DNA of 64,000 nucleotides from Reticulitermes speratus (lineage: Eukaryota; Arthropoda; Insecta; Blattodea; Rhinotermitidae): contig JAJKFL010000004.1 in assembly GCA_021186555.1 (NCBI GenBank), positions 10,050,001-10,114,000 on the forward strand, written 5' to 3'. Position numbers and translations under genes: made by a program. Below, in pieces: positions 51,401-60,998 of this stretch. Position 1 is the first letter of the stretch; each line of letters begins with the position of its first letter. The notes beneath the pieces were generated by a model, which was not told the origin of the DNA, did no database searches, and saw nothing but the letters and a program-made list of their open reading frames with translations.

Positions 51401-52273
51401 AGATTGCCTTCAAAGACTCTAATGCTATACTTGCATACTGATTGAACAGCCATAGCTAATCTACATAGTGGCAACAGCATGGAATAAATTTCGTCTGATG
51501 TTCACAATTATGTCTGTGCTAGGAAACAGGAAACTGAAAGAAAAGTTGCACTTTTATATATTTTATATACTCTAAACCACCGTTTGAATCTACATGGAAA
51601 TGCATGTACCAGTATAAGAAGCTCCACAGTTTGGTAACAGAACCCACAGATTCAACATTGCTAGTTCAGTCGAAATCCTCTCACTATTGTTTATGACGTG
51701 TACAAATTATGAACAAAAATAAGGACCCCAACAAATGAGATTCCAGTAAATTATGTCTGACAAACTGGTACTTGAAAATCTATTTTAATATCTTGTTCAC
51801 ACCTCCTAAGTGCCCACACTCAAAGAGGATTCCTGACAAAAATTCTGTAAGCTAGCATGTTTTCCACACATGACTACCCCTTGAAGGTGATAAAAGGGGT
51901 ATGTCATGTACTCATGAAGCTTTGCATAGAGATTTAAACCTTGATTTCTTCTTTTAGTATCGTAAGTATTCCTGCTATGTTATAATAGGGTAAAGGTAAA
52001 TGTTGATTCAGTGCTTAGAAATTTTAAATTATGTTCCAGAAAGGAGCAATCTTGAAACTGCGCTACAAGTGGGCCAATGTCATGAAACCTGTTGGCTCCA
52101 TGTTTGTTGGTACAAGTCCTGAGCTAGAGATGGCTCTGTACACAGTATGCTTCCTTGTGCACCCAGATGAGAAGTGTCAGGTGCGCATGGCAGGCAAGCA
52201 CTTCAGCATCAGAACACATACCTACCGCTATCGAAGCAAGAACATGATAGGAAGTGCCTTCCCTGAGATATAA
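39419..52273 (+). CDS. Secreted EndoU-family endoribonuclease, five exons (gene 3)
   Basis: Exons 39419-39467, 44387-44536, 46409-46605, 48966-49197 and 52040-52273 give about 287 residues, close to the usual length of animal EndoU (XendoU-like) enzymes, which cut RNA at uridines in a metal-dependent way. Exon 1 is a signal peptide ([17 protein letters not shown]), so the product is probably secreted or luminal. Exon 2 has [20 protein letters not shown]; exon 3 has [19 protein letters not shown]; exon 4 has GFEHVFLGE and GMHNW with the two catalytic His (near 168 and 183); exon 5 has the catalytic Lys in [15 protein letters not shown] (near 226) and ends IGSAFPEI, as family members do. All junctions are GT-AG and phases agree. 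Exons 2 and 4 each hold one apparent missing base (near 44464 and 49029), so the gene is either recently inactivated or the sequence has two errors. AATAAA lies at 52572-52577. Confidence 0.85.
40079..40099. repeat. Poly-G tract in gene 3 intron 1
   Basis: About 21 consecutive G. A second G-rich run occurs at 40647-40666. Such tracts are error-prone in sequencing. Confidence 0.9.
40225..40460. repeat. MITE family 2 fragments, inverted
   Basis: GCCGTGTAGTTTGGCAGATG, GGCGTTTCGGAGGAATCTGC and CATCCCGGAAGAATAATG, then a second GACGTTTCGGAGGAGCCTAC near 40420. These are reverse-oriented copies of the CTCCGAAAC block seen at 8530 and 23785. The CTGANGA box is decayed in both. Confidence 0.55.
40968..41272 (-). 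repeat. SINE family E (tRNA-derived), minus strand
   Basis: The reversed tail AAGGTAAAGGTAAAGC is followed by CAGGCCTGGACAGGCCCTTA. The minus-strand head holds GGGGCACACGGTGGCTCAGT (A box side) and a B-box-like GGTTCAATGG/GTGGGTTCAA near 41205-41215. The tail type is as in family A but the body is different. It lies in gene 3 intron 1. Confidence 0.65.
42430..42470 (+). ncRNA. Hammerhead-type core, plus strand, AT-type stem I
   Basis: TATAC (42429-42433), CTGATGA (42434-42440), T, a weak stem II (CC...GG), GAAA (42456-42459), CATG, TA, GTATA. Stem I has five perfect pairs made mostly of A-T, quite unlike the G-C versions elsewhere. No inverted partner was found. It sits in gene 3 intron 1, sense orientation. 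Confidence 0.6.
42740..42960. repeat. MITE family 2 fragments
   Basis: CACATCCCAGAAGACCTAAA, ACACCGCTGTGAGAACCTCA and AAATCTCGCAGGACT at 42757-42826, then GTGACACTGTGTAGTTTG at 42901. These are typical blocks of the non-coding family seen at 6955 and 46795. Confidence 0.5.
43315..43460 (-). repeat. LINE L1 3'-end fragment, minus strand
   Basis: CTTGAGAAGCTAACAGGCAC, GGTACTCAAGACACTCCCCA and CAGGACCCCGTACTGGTCCT match the 3' untranslated part of the LINE at 1560-1690, in the same (minus) orientation. Confidence 0.55.
43715..44310 (+). pseudogene. LINE L1 C-terminal and 3' fragment, plus strand
   Basis: Broken frames show [21 protein letters not shown] sequence near 43780 and [15 protein letters not shown] near 44130, the typical C-terminal end of this LINE, followed by AGGATTTCTTGACTAGCGAG and a GTAGTTAATTAGTTAA tail. 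It ends about 75 bp before gene 3 exon 2, so the acceptor region is crowded by transposon sequence. Confidence 0.65.
44387..44536 (+). CDS. Gene 3 exon 2 (frame broken near 44464)
   Basis: The acceptor TTTTGTAATCAG ends at 44386. The frame from exon 1 reads [13 protein letters not shown]...DVNNA up to about 44465. The family pattern then continues in another frame (codons from 44463: [21 protein letters not shown]) to the donor at 44537 (C/GTAAGT). One missing base between AATGC and GCACAG accounts for the shift. It lies just after a LINE fragment that ends at about 44310. Confidence 0.8.
44556..44770 (+). repeat. SINE family F (tRNA-derived)
   Basis: The head GGGGGAGCTCAGTTGGTATA (A box) and B-box-like AGAGTTTGATTCCCAGCAGG are followed by a C-run and a body ending TACCTCCACTTCCCATATG. 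It starts about 20 bp after gene 3 exon 2. Confidence 0.6.
45179..45310. repeat. 33-bp tandem repeat, four copies
   Basis: AAGACAAAGACATGTGACTC then AYATTGTCAATAA, four times with small indels and a degenerate last unit, in gene 3 intron 2. Confidence 0.85.
46409..46605 (+). CDS. Gene 3 exon 3
   Basis: The acceptor CTTGGTCGCAG ends at 46408 and the donor AAAG/GTACAT starts at 46606. The exon completes the DEAPEP codon and reads [20 protein letters not shown] and so on to QFLADK. The frame is intact. The helical [20 protein letters not shown] segment is characteristic of the EndoU N-terminal subdomain. Confidence 0.9.
46625..46860. repeat. MITE family 2 fragment directly after exon 3
   Basis: AAAGTCTTCTGGAATGTGAT, CTGAAGGTGAAGACAATACG, CGGAACATCGGG and CAACACCGCTGTGAGAACCA are the blocks of the family with a decayed hammerhead order. 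It begins 20 bp after exon 3, close to the splice donor. Confidence 0.55.
47630..47720. repeat. MITE fragment (inverted pair)
   Basis: GATTCTGGTCTTCTG at about 47666 faces CAGAAGACCAGGATCC at about 47708; ACATCGTTGATGCTGAGG recalls the bases around other family 2 copies. Intron 3 of gene 3. No other element was recognised in 47720-48960, apart from a TA run near 48757. Confidence 0.4.
48966..49197 (+). CDS. Gene 3 exon 4 (catalytic histidines; frame broken near 49029)
   Basis: The acceptor CTCTGTATTTCAG ends at 48965. [20 protein letters not shown] then meets a break at TATTCCGAGG: one missing base (probably a C from a CCC run) restores [19 protein letters not shown] in the next frame. Both catalytic His are encoded after the break, so the enzyme would be inactive if the shift is real. 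The exon ends GGAGGG with donor GTGAGT at 49198. Confidence 0.85.
49690..49860 (+). repeat. Degenerate SINE-like fragment
   Basis: GGGCTTCAATCCCTGGAGCA resembles a tRNA B box followed by GGGAAGATTTATTTTTCTGC, as in families A and F; the CCAGACCAGCAATGGAACCT part recalls the family A body. It is badly decayed. Confidence 0.35.
50425..50555. repeat. MITE family 2 fragment in gene 3 intron 4
   Basis: GATTTGAGGTTCTCATGGTG, TGCAAGTCTTCTAGCATATG and CCCAGAGGACTTGCATCG are reversed blocks of the family. CAAGTCTTCTAG and CAGAGGACTTGC are partly inverted. Confidence 0.4.
51001..51069. repeat. Perfect 28-bp inverted repeat (hairpin)
   Basis: TGCAATTTGTTTCCTTGTCA plus GGACCCAT (51001-51028) is exactly complementary to 51042-51069 across a 13-bp AT loop. 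An RNA from either strand would form a 28-pair hairpin. It lies in gene 3 intron 4 and is followed by an AC run. Confidence 0.9.
51076..51293. mobile_element. Small pogo-like MITE between AC and GT runs
   Basis: ACACACAGAGTAAAACC (51083) faces GGGGTTTTACTGTGTGTG (51262). Inside are CACTGAATCGAGGTTTTCAT and AAATCCGGGATTTCACTAAA. The CAGTAAAACC-type ends resemble pogo/Tigger-like MITEs. The flanking AC run on one side and GT run on the other extend the inverted symmetry. Confidence 0.5.
52040..52273 (+). CDS. Gene 3 exon 5 (catalytic lysine, C-terminus)
   Basis: The acceptor TTATGTTCCAG ends at 52039. The exon reads [57 protein letters not shown] and stops TAA. It is intact, in phase 0 with exon 4, and carries the third catalytic residue and the most conserved C-terminal strand of the family. 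Confidence 0.9.
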   Translation, partial: KGAILKLRYKWANVMKPVGSMFVGTSPELEMALYTVCFLVHPDEKCQVRMAGKHFSIRTHTYRYRSKNMIGSAFPEI

Positions 52274-52571
52274 CACAGCTTCACACTATCCATCTATTGT
52301 GAGGCAATACTCATATCTGATTTCAATAATGTCAGTCCTTGGGACTAAATTACAGCCATGCATTATATTTTGCTTATACAGTTCTGTCAGAATGGTGAAG
52401 GCTCAGATAAGAGTTACTTTTGTATCTACCTGCTCATGTTATTTCCCTCATTTTCATTTACTGTTAAATTTTATACACTCAGCAGTGAGATAATATGTTA
52501 AAATGTTACACTAACTAAACTCATTGCCTGTAGGATACTGTGATCACAGGCACACAATTCTTGTACAGTAT

Positions 52572-52577
52572 AATAAA
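52572..52577 (+). terminator. Polyadenylation signal for gene 3
   Basis: AATAAA (in TATAATAAAAGT) lies about 300 bp after the stop codon. The following T/GT-rich stretch fits a cleavage region. Confidence 0.55.
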
Positions 52578-53109
52578 AGTATATTTTTCTGTTCCCAATT
52601 TGGAATTTAAAAAATGGAGCAGAAAAATGGGGGGGAAATGATGTGAGTAGGTATTGTTTTAATCAGAATATTCCTGGACTAACATCAGTAATTTGTGACA
52701 TGCATAGAAAGACTACATTTATGTCATTTAATTCATAAGAATTTGTGCAACTGTTGTTATTAATTCTTATATATTCCTCCCTTTCTCATATGTGTGTCTG
52801 TATTTATAACCAATTACCTGGGACAGATATTTTAAATGCTGAATAATGCAACAGACACCAAACACATTCTGCCATAATTTTATACACAGCATGTTTGCAG
52901 GTTTTATAAACTGGTACATCAGAAGGTTAGTACTTCGTAGTTATTGGAATAATAATAACTGCACTAAGTGTTTATGACATCACTATAAGCACAGTGTACA
53001 CTGAATATTATTTTTCTTTGTATCCCTGAATGATAACAATTCACAGTATTCCCAATATTTTGTCTCTCTGTAGCTGCAATTATATACCAAACAAATCTGT
53101 CAGGACTAT

Positions 53110-53665
53110 AACATGGCTGGGACACAGTGTGGGGCAGTACTATAACTATTCAGGATGCAGTGTGGGCCAGTACTATAATATGATCAGGACCCAGTACGTG
53201 CAGTACTGTAATTTATCAGGACCCAATGTGGAACAGTACTATAAATGATTGGGACCCAGTGTGGAGCAGTACTATAACATTATCATGACCCAATGTGGGG
53301 CAGTACTATAACATTATTGGGATCCAGTGTGGGACAGTACTGTAACTGATTTGGACCCAATATGGTGCAGTACTGTGACATCAGGATCAACTGTGGGACA
53401 GTAATATAACTGGTCAGGACCCAATGTGGGACAGTACTATAACCGATTAGGAACCAATATGGGGCAGTACTGTAACATCAGGACCCAATGTGAGACAGTA
53501 CTATAATTGGTTGGGACCCAGTGTGGAGCAATACTATAACTGGTCAGAACCCAAAGTGGGGCTGTACTATCATATGATCAGGACCCAATGTGGGGCAGTA
53601 CTATAACTGGTTGGGACCCTTTGTGGAGCAGTGCTATAATTGGTCAGGACCAAAAGTGGAGCAGT
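53110..53665. repeat. Degenerate minisatellite, about 30-33 bp, about 17 units
   Basis: GGACCCAGTGTGGGGCAGTA followed by CTATAACTGRTYA, repeated with frequent substitutions and small deletions. It lies 0.8-1.4 kb downstream of gene 3. Confidence 0.9.
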
Positions 53666-54420
53666 TGCTCTGAATCTTATTCACATTCCCCAAATTACGT
53701 GTTTGCATTATTGTGTGTTTTCTGTTTAGAGTTAAGAAATTCCATGACACTCCCTTGCTGTATGTCATAATGAGCCACTAAAACAAGACTGTACAGAACG
53801 TTTCATAATGTGTCTTCCAGTAAGATCTTCTCAGGCAAATAGCCATGTCAGTTTGGAGTAAAGGTTCAAACTTTGCAGACTGGTGTAGTAACATGTGACA
53901 TTACTTGTTACATCCATTATCCTTTCCAGTATTAGGTCTGTTGAGACCTATTATAGACATAACAAAACCCATAATTTCAAAAATTTTCCCAAACTTATTT
54001 TTCCCTTTGTTATTTTAAGACCCGTTTTTTGGAATCCTGTCAATGCTCCTCCTTTCAACTTGTTCTTTCCAATTTCTTCTGTATCGCTGTAACATTCTGT
54101 TGTTTGTTGAATTTTTAGTTCTCTCAAGTCCCTTCAATTGGTTACTGGTCAAAGAATGGTGGGGTCACTACATTTAAGCCAGCATCACCTCCAGTACTGA
54201 TGTAACAGTCATGTTGCTGTAACTCAGGCATCAGAGAATCTTCAGTGAGAATTGGGTACCTCACAGGAAGGCAAGACTGACAGATAACTGAATAGGATAG
54301 GTCACAGAGACACATCACATCCTTTATCTCAAATACTTGGTCATTACTTGTGCAGTGTTCTTGGTCCATATAATCATGACATATACAAAGAAACATAAAT
54401 AACTGTCATTTCACACTGTT

Positions 54421-54610
54421 GACACCGTGCATCTTCGTCATATTAAATCAAGTTATAAACCAACCGATGCACATTAGTGTGCATCGGTTGGTTTATAACT
54501 TGATTTAATAAATAACTGTGTTTTATATTTGTCACACGACAATCTATATCTTACTACAGCAGTGCACGATTGAGTCCTCGCCAATTCCTTTTAAATCCTT
54601 CTCAAGGCAT
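54421..54610. mobile_element. Truncated foldback of the CCGTGCAT family
   Basis: CACCGTGCATCTTCGTCATA starts it; AAATCAAGTTATAAACCAAC with CGATGCACA (54446-54474) is then exactly inverted at 54478-54508. Downstream, ATTGAGTCCTCGCCAATTCC and CTTCTCAAGGC are a heavily decayed minus-strand hammerhead-like core. Nothing else is recognised in 54611-56430. Confidence 0.65.
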
Positions 54611-56463
54611 TAACTTTCGTCCTATTCTATATTCAAATGAGATGGAACTATCAGATATATTTAACAAATAATTTATGTTTATAGTCACCCTAATTTTATA
54701 AATTTTATAAAATTGAATAAATTGTTATATTATATTATATTATAATGTTATATCTTATTCTATAAAATGTTTATACTGTTTTGCACTGCTCAGAAGCCTT
54801 ACTGTTGAGGACATTTGACTGTCTCAAGCCACTTCATTTTCTAGGTAATTTCTTTCCCTTTGGCATATAGTGTAATTGTCTATAGCTATATTTTAGAGAC
54901 CCTATATGTCTTGGTACTCTGGCCCAAATTGCTCTGTTATTGTGTATGTTAACACTATCTTGTACCTGACTTGGAACGAATGAGTGTTTTGTGTTCCATA
55001 TATGTTGCCATATATTTAAATTTTAACAATTTTACTTATTAGGCTATTTTCTAAGTATGCTCTGTTGACAGTGTGTATGTGTTTCTGTTGACATGTTCTG
55101 TATCCAACATATGACATTTTATGGATTTATGGAATGTTAAAATAAAATTTCAAATTTCAAATACAAAGCAAAATGTCCAAGCACAAGGACTTTGTGTTCA
55201 GAAATTGCAGAGGAAACTGTGCAGAAGTTTTGCATCATTCATATGATTGCATCATTCATATTATTGCTGATAGTTAAATTATATGTATCAGGTTGTGAGG
55301 TCAGGGTGTTGGTTCAATAAAATAATAATTACAAAACAGAAAGTATAACAAAACCAAATACAACTCATAAACACAAGGTGCAAACCAACCCATCTGACTA
55401 AAAATCCATCGCTTTAACACATAGGCCAGGGAGACTTGTGATACTGAATGAAACAATTGACAATGATAAGCAAGAGATAAATAAAACTTCTCTTCCAATT
55501 GTCTGTGCAATTTCTGAATATGAGATCATACGTCTAGGTCATTGTGCTGTGCGGCCAGGAATTCTGTATTCTCACAAAATTTAAAATGAATCGGAGAGGA
55601 CTCGACCATTCACTCCCCTTATAAGAACTACCATTTCATTTATACACTCTTGTCTATCACCAAACCAACAGTTGTCACATCATACGGTTTGATTTACACT
55701 GCCTATACTACCTCTGCCACAGACATGAATTGAATTCCTCATACATTATAAGAAATTAAAAAAATTGTCTGGAACTATGATCTGTATTGACACATCACCC
55801 TCCAGTAATTCTAGCAACCTCTTTACCATACTACATGGCATCACATCCCAGATGACAATAATCGTCAATGAACTTTGACTCTGAAATGACATGGCTGACA
55901 ACTCGAGAACATTCTATAATTTTTAGTCCCAGTGACACCTTCAAGACTCAAATGTATATTCTGTTTGAGAGTATAAAATCGTGCTGGAAAGCAATTCTGT
56001 CTCTAAAACCATCCATTTAGCTGTATTATAACACTGCATTTGGACAGTAACTGTCAAGCAGTTATACTTCTTATAAAGGATAGTTTACAGCTGGAATGAA
56101 AATTGTGCTGCATAAATATTTTTAAGTGTTGGTATTCTTTACATTTTATAATTATATTCTTTAAATAATAAATTTTGGATTTTTGGCTATGCAGTGTGTT
56201 GTTTATTTGTGGGTGCTGTTAACTGGTGTTTCATTTCTGTCACACAGCACATGAATATCCATTGTTTCAGAGAGAGAGCTCATTTTACTGACCTACTGTC
56301 CTACTCAACTCTTATCTGTCATCACTGTATTCAAGTGAACTCAAAGGTCAACTACTACCATAATAGAAAACATTGAATAAAAGCATTGATAATGTAAGAT
56401 ATTTTGTCCACAATGATTACCTAAAACATAATGATTAACACACACATATAACTTTGTCTTGTT

Positions 56464-57100
56464 TGTGGTGGATGGTGCAGGATTCTTATACAAGAAATAC
56501 GCAGTATTTCCACGCAGCTTATTTATTAACTTTCCAGTAATATATACAAGATCTCGAGAGATCGTTAAGTTGCCGCAAGTGCAAGTGCGCTTTTATGTGG
56601 AGCCTCGTAGCGGGAGCGGAGAGAAGCTCGCTGATGATGCGCTGGTCGGCTGCGGTCGTAGACGTGGCGGCCAGAGATGGTCCGCCCGTGTGGTGTAAGT
56701 TATAGCGTCGGTCGGCCGCAGGCTTGGTGTATCCACCGCTCTACTCCCTTGGTGTCAGCTGACGGTCTACTCCTTTGTGCGACTGGCTCACTCCTTTGAT
56801 GATGCCTGTGTGGCGACCGATCGTTGGATGACGTTTGGATGTTTCTGGCCCTGTATTTATTCGAGTCAGAGTTGAGCTGCCTGCGTTGTGATTGGCTGCT
56901 CGCTGCAGGTTGGTCCCGCCCAGTTGCGGGCGGATTTTCCCAGTAGAAGCGAGGGCCATTTAGTGTGTGGTCCTCCTGTGATTTCGCGGGAAGCCAAGAG
57001 ACAAGTGCACCGCGACCGTGCTGCTGCGGGCAGCGGAGAAACTGGTGCATGAAGCGAAGAGTGCACCGTGCTCTCTTGTGGGAATCGGCGAGTTCCCACA
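56464..57100 (-). mobile_element. Ty3/gypsy 3' LTR (complete)
   Basis: On the minus strand it starts TGTGGGAACTCGCCG and ends CCATCCACCACA, 637 bp with TG...CA ends. The purine tract next to it (minus strand GCGGGGGGTGA, 57101-57111) is the polypurine tract. TGTT (56460-56463) is the target duplication matched at 63601-63604. Comparison with the other LTR shows only a few substitutions, so the insertion is fairly young. Confidence 0.9.
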
Positions 57101-58535
57101 TCACCCCCCGCGGAGATGGCTGCTCCGGGCTCGTAGCGAGACGGGAAGCGGACGCGGCGACCAGAGCGTGTGGTCTTCTCTGCTGGCGGCGGTGGTGCGC
57201 TCGGTTCGACCGCTGGCTGGATCGCTCGTGCTGGCGGAGGGCTGGCGGTGCTGGGTTCGTGTTTTGCCTCATCCATCATGTAGGCCGGCTTGAGTCTGTC
57301 GGCCGACACGGTTATGGATTTCCCGTGCATCGCTATTTTGAAGGTTTTGTCCGTACGGCCAAGAACCTTGTATGGGCCGCTGTATGGGGGCTCCAAGGCG
57401 CGGCGTAGGGCGTCCTGCCGCAGAAATACGTGCGTGGAGTCCATAAGGTCCTTGTGTACGAATGTAGTAGGGGAGGCGTGTCGTGCTGCCAGAGCCGGGC
57501 GGAGCTGATCCAGGAATCGGCGGAGCTGCTGTATGAGCTCTGTGGGCTCCATGTTGTCGGTAGATGGAGTTAGCAACTCGCCGGGAATCCGCAGTGGCTC
57601 GCCGTAGAAGAGCTCAGCTACGGAAGCTTGCAGGTCCTCCTTCAATGCTGTGCGCACTCCGAGTAGAACCAGTGGTAGAGCAGTAGTCCACTGCTCGTCT
57701 GCTTGGCACATGATAGCTGCTTTCAGCGTTCTGTGAAACCGTTCCACTAGGCCATTGGCGGCAGGATGATGGGCCGTTGTCCGGGACAACTGGATGCCAC
57801 ACAGCTTCGCCAGGGAGCGGAAGAGGTGTGACTCGAATTGGCGCCCCTGGTCCGTTGTGATTGTTTGTGGGCAACCGAAGCGTGCTATCCAGCCGGACAG
57901 CAATGCGTGCGCCACGGTGTCCGCCGTGATGTCCTGTATAGGGATGGCTTCCGGCCAGCGCGTGAAACGATCCACTGCTGTCAGGCAGTACTTGAAGCCT
58001 GTTGATGTCGGCAAGGGCCCCACGAGATCGATGTGGATGTGCAGGAACCGGGCTGCCGGAAGCGTGAAGTTGCCCAAGGGTGTGACCGCATGTCTCGTGA
58101 TCTTAGAGCGCTGACAGGACTGGCGGCAGTCTTTCTGCATTGCAGGCCACACCAAACGCTGTGACACAAGTTTGGCAGTTGCTTTCATCCCGGGATGACC
58201 AAGGCCATGAAGGGAGTCGAACACTTGGCGTCGAAGTGGTGCCGGAACGTACGGTCGCGGCTTGCCGGCGGAGGTGTCACAGTACAGCGTGACGGTGGTG
58301 CCGGGGACGTGCGTTCTCTCGAGCCGGAGAGCAGTATCACTTTCGAGGAGGGTGCGCAGCTCTTCGTCTTTCTCCTGCGACGTGGCCAGTACATCAGGAG
58401 TTACAGGCGTGGTGATGGTTTCTACACGGGAAAGGGCGTCAGCGACGACGTTGTCCTTGCCGGATATGTGCCTTATGTCTTGTGAACTGCGAGATGTAGT
58501 CAAAGTGGTTGAACTGCCGTGGCGAGCACTTATCC
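57101..58535 (-). pseudogene. Ty3/gypsy pol: RNase H end and integrase
   Basis: Minus-strand reading includes [20 protein letters not shown] (end of RNase H), an HHCC-like zinc finger ([18 protein letters not shown] to the SCQRS region; the last Cys is replaced), and the integrase core with D in DLVGPLP, D in [10 protein letters not shown] and E in [10 protein letters not shown]. The C-terminal chromatin-side region runs into the LTR. The integrase catalytic triad is intact, but two nearby frame shifts (near 58540 and 58485) separate this part from the upstream RT frame. The piece is typical of insect gypsy elements without an envelope gene. Confidence 0.85.
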
Positions 58536-59355
58536 CTCATGATTAAATGCGTATACGAGGGGTTTGTGATCTGTGAAGATGATGAAGTGCCTAGCTTCCA
58601 ACATGTGGCGGAAATGTTTCACGGCCTCATATACCGCCAGCAGCTCCCTATCGTAAGCGCTATACTTTTGCTGCGCCGGACTTAGTTTTCTGGAGAAAAA
58701 TGCGAGAGGTTGCCAGGCATTCAGCACGCGTTGTTGCAGCACGGCACCCATGGCGGTGGTAGAGGCGTCTGTAACCAAAGCAAGTGTTGCTGTGGAGTCT
58801 GGGTGTGCCAACATGGCGGCGCGTGACAGACTCGCCTTGCACTCGACGAAAGCTCTCTTGAGCTCTGGTGTCCAACTAATGGGATGCGAACCCTTGACCC
58901 GAGGGCCCGCGAGGACGTCGTGTAGCGGTGCCTGGGTAGTTGTGGCGTGCGGTAGGAAGCGCCGGTAGAAATTTAACATCCCCAAGAATCTGCGGAGTTC
59001 ACGGACTGTCTTGGGGGGCGGACAAGCTTGCAGATCCGCGGCTCGTTCTTCCAGTGGGCGAGAACCTTCGCCGGAGACTTTGTAACCTAGGAAGGTTACT
59101 TCAGCAGCTCGGAAGACGCATTTTGCGGGGTTGACTAGGATCCCGTAAGCCGTGAGCTGTTGGAAGAACTTCCGAAGGTGCTGGTCGTGTTCCTCCGGTG
59201 TTTTGGAGTACACGAGAATATCGTCAAGGTACGCAAAGCAGAAGTTGAAGTCCCGCAAGATGTCGTTCATGAAGCGCTGGAATGTCTGGGCGGCGTTGCG
59301 GAGGCCAAACGACATAAACGGAAACTCGAATAAGCCAAATGGCGTGATGATTGCA
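58530..59355 (-). pseudogene. Ty3/gypsy pol: reverse transcriptase palm and RNase H
   Basis: [20 protein letters not shown] and FAYLDDILVYSKTPEEH contain the YLDD catalytic motif. LALVTDASTTAMGAVLQQ starts RNase H, and YSAYDRELLAVYEAVKHFRH and FTDHKPLVYAFN follow. The frame ends at a stop directly after NHEG near 58541. Upstream it joins the protease/RT N-terminal frame only through a frame shift near 59356. Confidence 0.85.
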
Positions 59356-60262
59356 CAGTCTTCTCTATGTCATCAGGATGCACGGGAATTTGATGATATG
59401 CCCGTACCAGGTCGATCTTAGAGAAGATTGTGCAGCCCGCCAGGTGATGTGCGTAGTCGTGAATGTGCCTGACGGGGTAGCAGTCAGGGATGGTCCGGGC
59501 GTTGAGGGCTCGGTAATCCCCGCAAGGTCGCCAACTGTTGTCTTTCTTGGGGACCAGGTGGAGAGCTGAAGACCAGGACCCTTCGGAGCGGCGTGCGGTG
59601 CCGTCCCGCAACATGGCGTCGAATTCTGTTTTGGCGACGGTTAGCATATCAGGAGCCAGGCGACGTGGTCGACTAGTAACCGGGGGGCCTGGTGTAGTCC
59701 TGATGTGGTGGACAGTGTTGTGACGTACCTCGCGATGGATTCCAGTGGGTCGTGTGAGCGCAGGGAATTGGGCGAGGAGGTCGATCGATGGTGCACTGCT
59801 GCCTATGGTTTTTACGCTCGGGATGGATGTAGGAGCGGCGTGGCCGGGTGCGGATAGGGACGTGGTTCCGTCGAGGAGACGGCTATTACGGCAGTCGACT
59901 AGGAGGCCAAAATGGGCGAGGAGATCAGCCCCGATGATGGGTATTTGGACGTCAGCCACCACGAAGCGCCAGGTGAAGTCTCGGCGTAACCCCAAATTGA
60001 GGCTGAGGGAGATCCATCCGTAGGTGGGGATTGTGGATCCGTTGACCGCAAAGAGGTCGTAGTTGACTCTCTCTTTGCGCAACGGAAGGAGCTTGCGTGG
60101 GAACACGCAGAGGTCCGAGCCGGTGTCGACCAGGAATGACTGCTTCGTGGCGCGATCTAAGACGAATAGGCGGCCGGTACTGTTGTTGCAGACGTTTGCC
60201 ACCCTCAACGGCTGCTGGTGCAGTTTTCCTGTTGCGGGCGGAAAGAGCATGGCGGTGTACAT
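59350..60262 (-). pseudogene. Ty3/gypsy pol: protease and RT N-terminus
   Basis: [18 protein letters not shown] holds the DTG aspartic protease site. [20 protein letters not shown] and [20 protein letters not shown] are RT fingers/palm motifs with the first catalytic Asp. After EKT the frame is broken near 59356 by a small insertion or deletion, so a single polyprotein cannot be made. Overlaps the gag end by about 60 bp. Confidence 0.85.
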
Positions 60263-60955
60263 TTCTGCGCCTTATCCCCGAATTTCCGGTGGTACCAGCA
60301 GTGCCCGTTCTCTGTGGGATCCCGGCCCCTAGTTGGTAGGTTGCCGGTGTCACGCCGGTGCCTGGAGTGTGAGCGGCGACGAGTGCGGTCCATTGTAAGG
60401 GCCGCTACCTGGCGTGAGAGCTCCTCCAGTCGCTGGAGTAAGCTGGCATCGGTTGGCGAGGAGACGGAGGCAGTGGTGGGTCGTGGCGCAACCTCGCATA
60501 TGCGATCTGCGAGTTGCGAAGCTGAATCGAAACTGCCCTCGGACTGGCCGGCGAGTATCACCTGGATGTGTGGTGGAAGGCGGTTGGTCCAGATGCTTCG
60601 TAAGAAATCATCTGGTACCTCCGGTGCGAGGCTCTTGAGCTGCCGTAGAAACTGGGAGGGTTTACGGTCTCCCATCTCTTCGTGCATGAGGAGTTGGCGG
60701 ACGCGTTGTTCGCGTGATGTTGACAATCGTTGTACCAATTCTGTCTTTAGTTTCTGGTAGGGCTGGTCCAGCATGTCTGTGGTCGAGCTGGGAGATTATG
60801 TAGTTGAACTTAGTCCGCTCGCTTGTGACGGCTGCGAGTTCAAATTGTACCTCGGCTTGTGCGAACCAAAGTGCGGGTCGGTCAGGCCAGAATGGTGGCA
60901 GCCGTACAGCTGTTCTGTATAATGGTGCTCCGGAACTGTCGGGAGATTCCTGCAT
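60205..60955 (-). pseudogene. Ty3/gypsy gag, broken
   Basis: The N-terminal part has LPPFWPDRPALWFAQAEVQF and AAVTSERTKFNYIISQLD. The frame then changes near 60770, apparently with loss of some residues, into LDQPYQKLKTELVQRLS and KPSQFLRQLKSLAPEVPDDF. The C-terminal end carries [14 protein letters not shown], the modified zinc knuckle common in insect gypsy gag. The gap and shift make this gag non-functional. Confidence 0.8.
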
Positions 60956-60998
60956 ATTACTGGTTTTCTTCGTACGTTGTCTTCGTCGGGGTCACCAA

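Noticed and set aside
56965..60760. Plus-strand open frames across the gypsy element
   Set aside because: They are shadows of the minus-strand gag-pol frames, where all the domain motifs lie.
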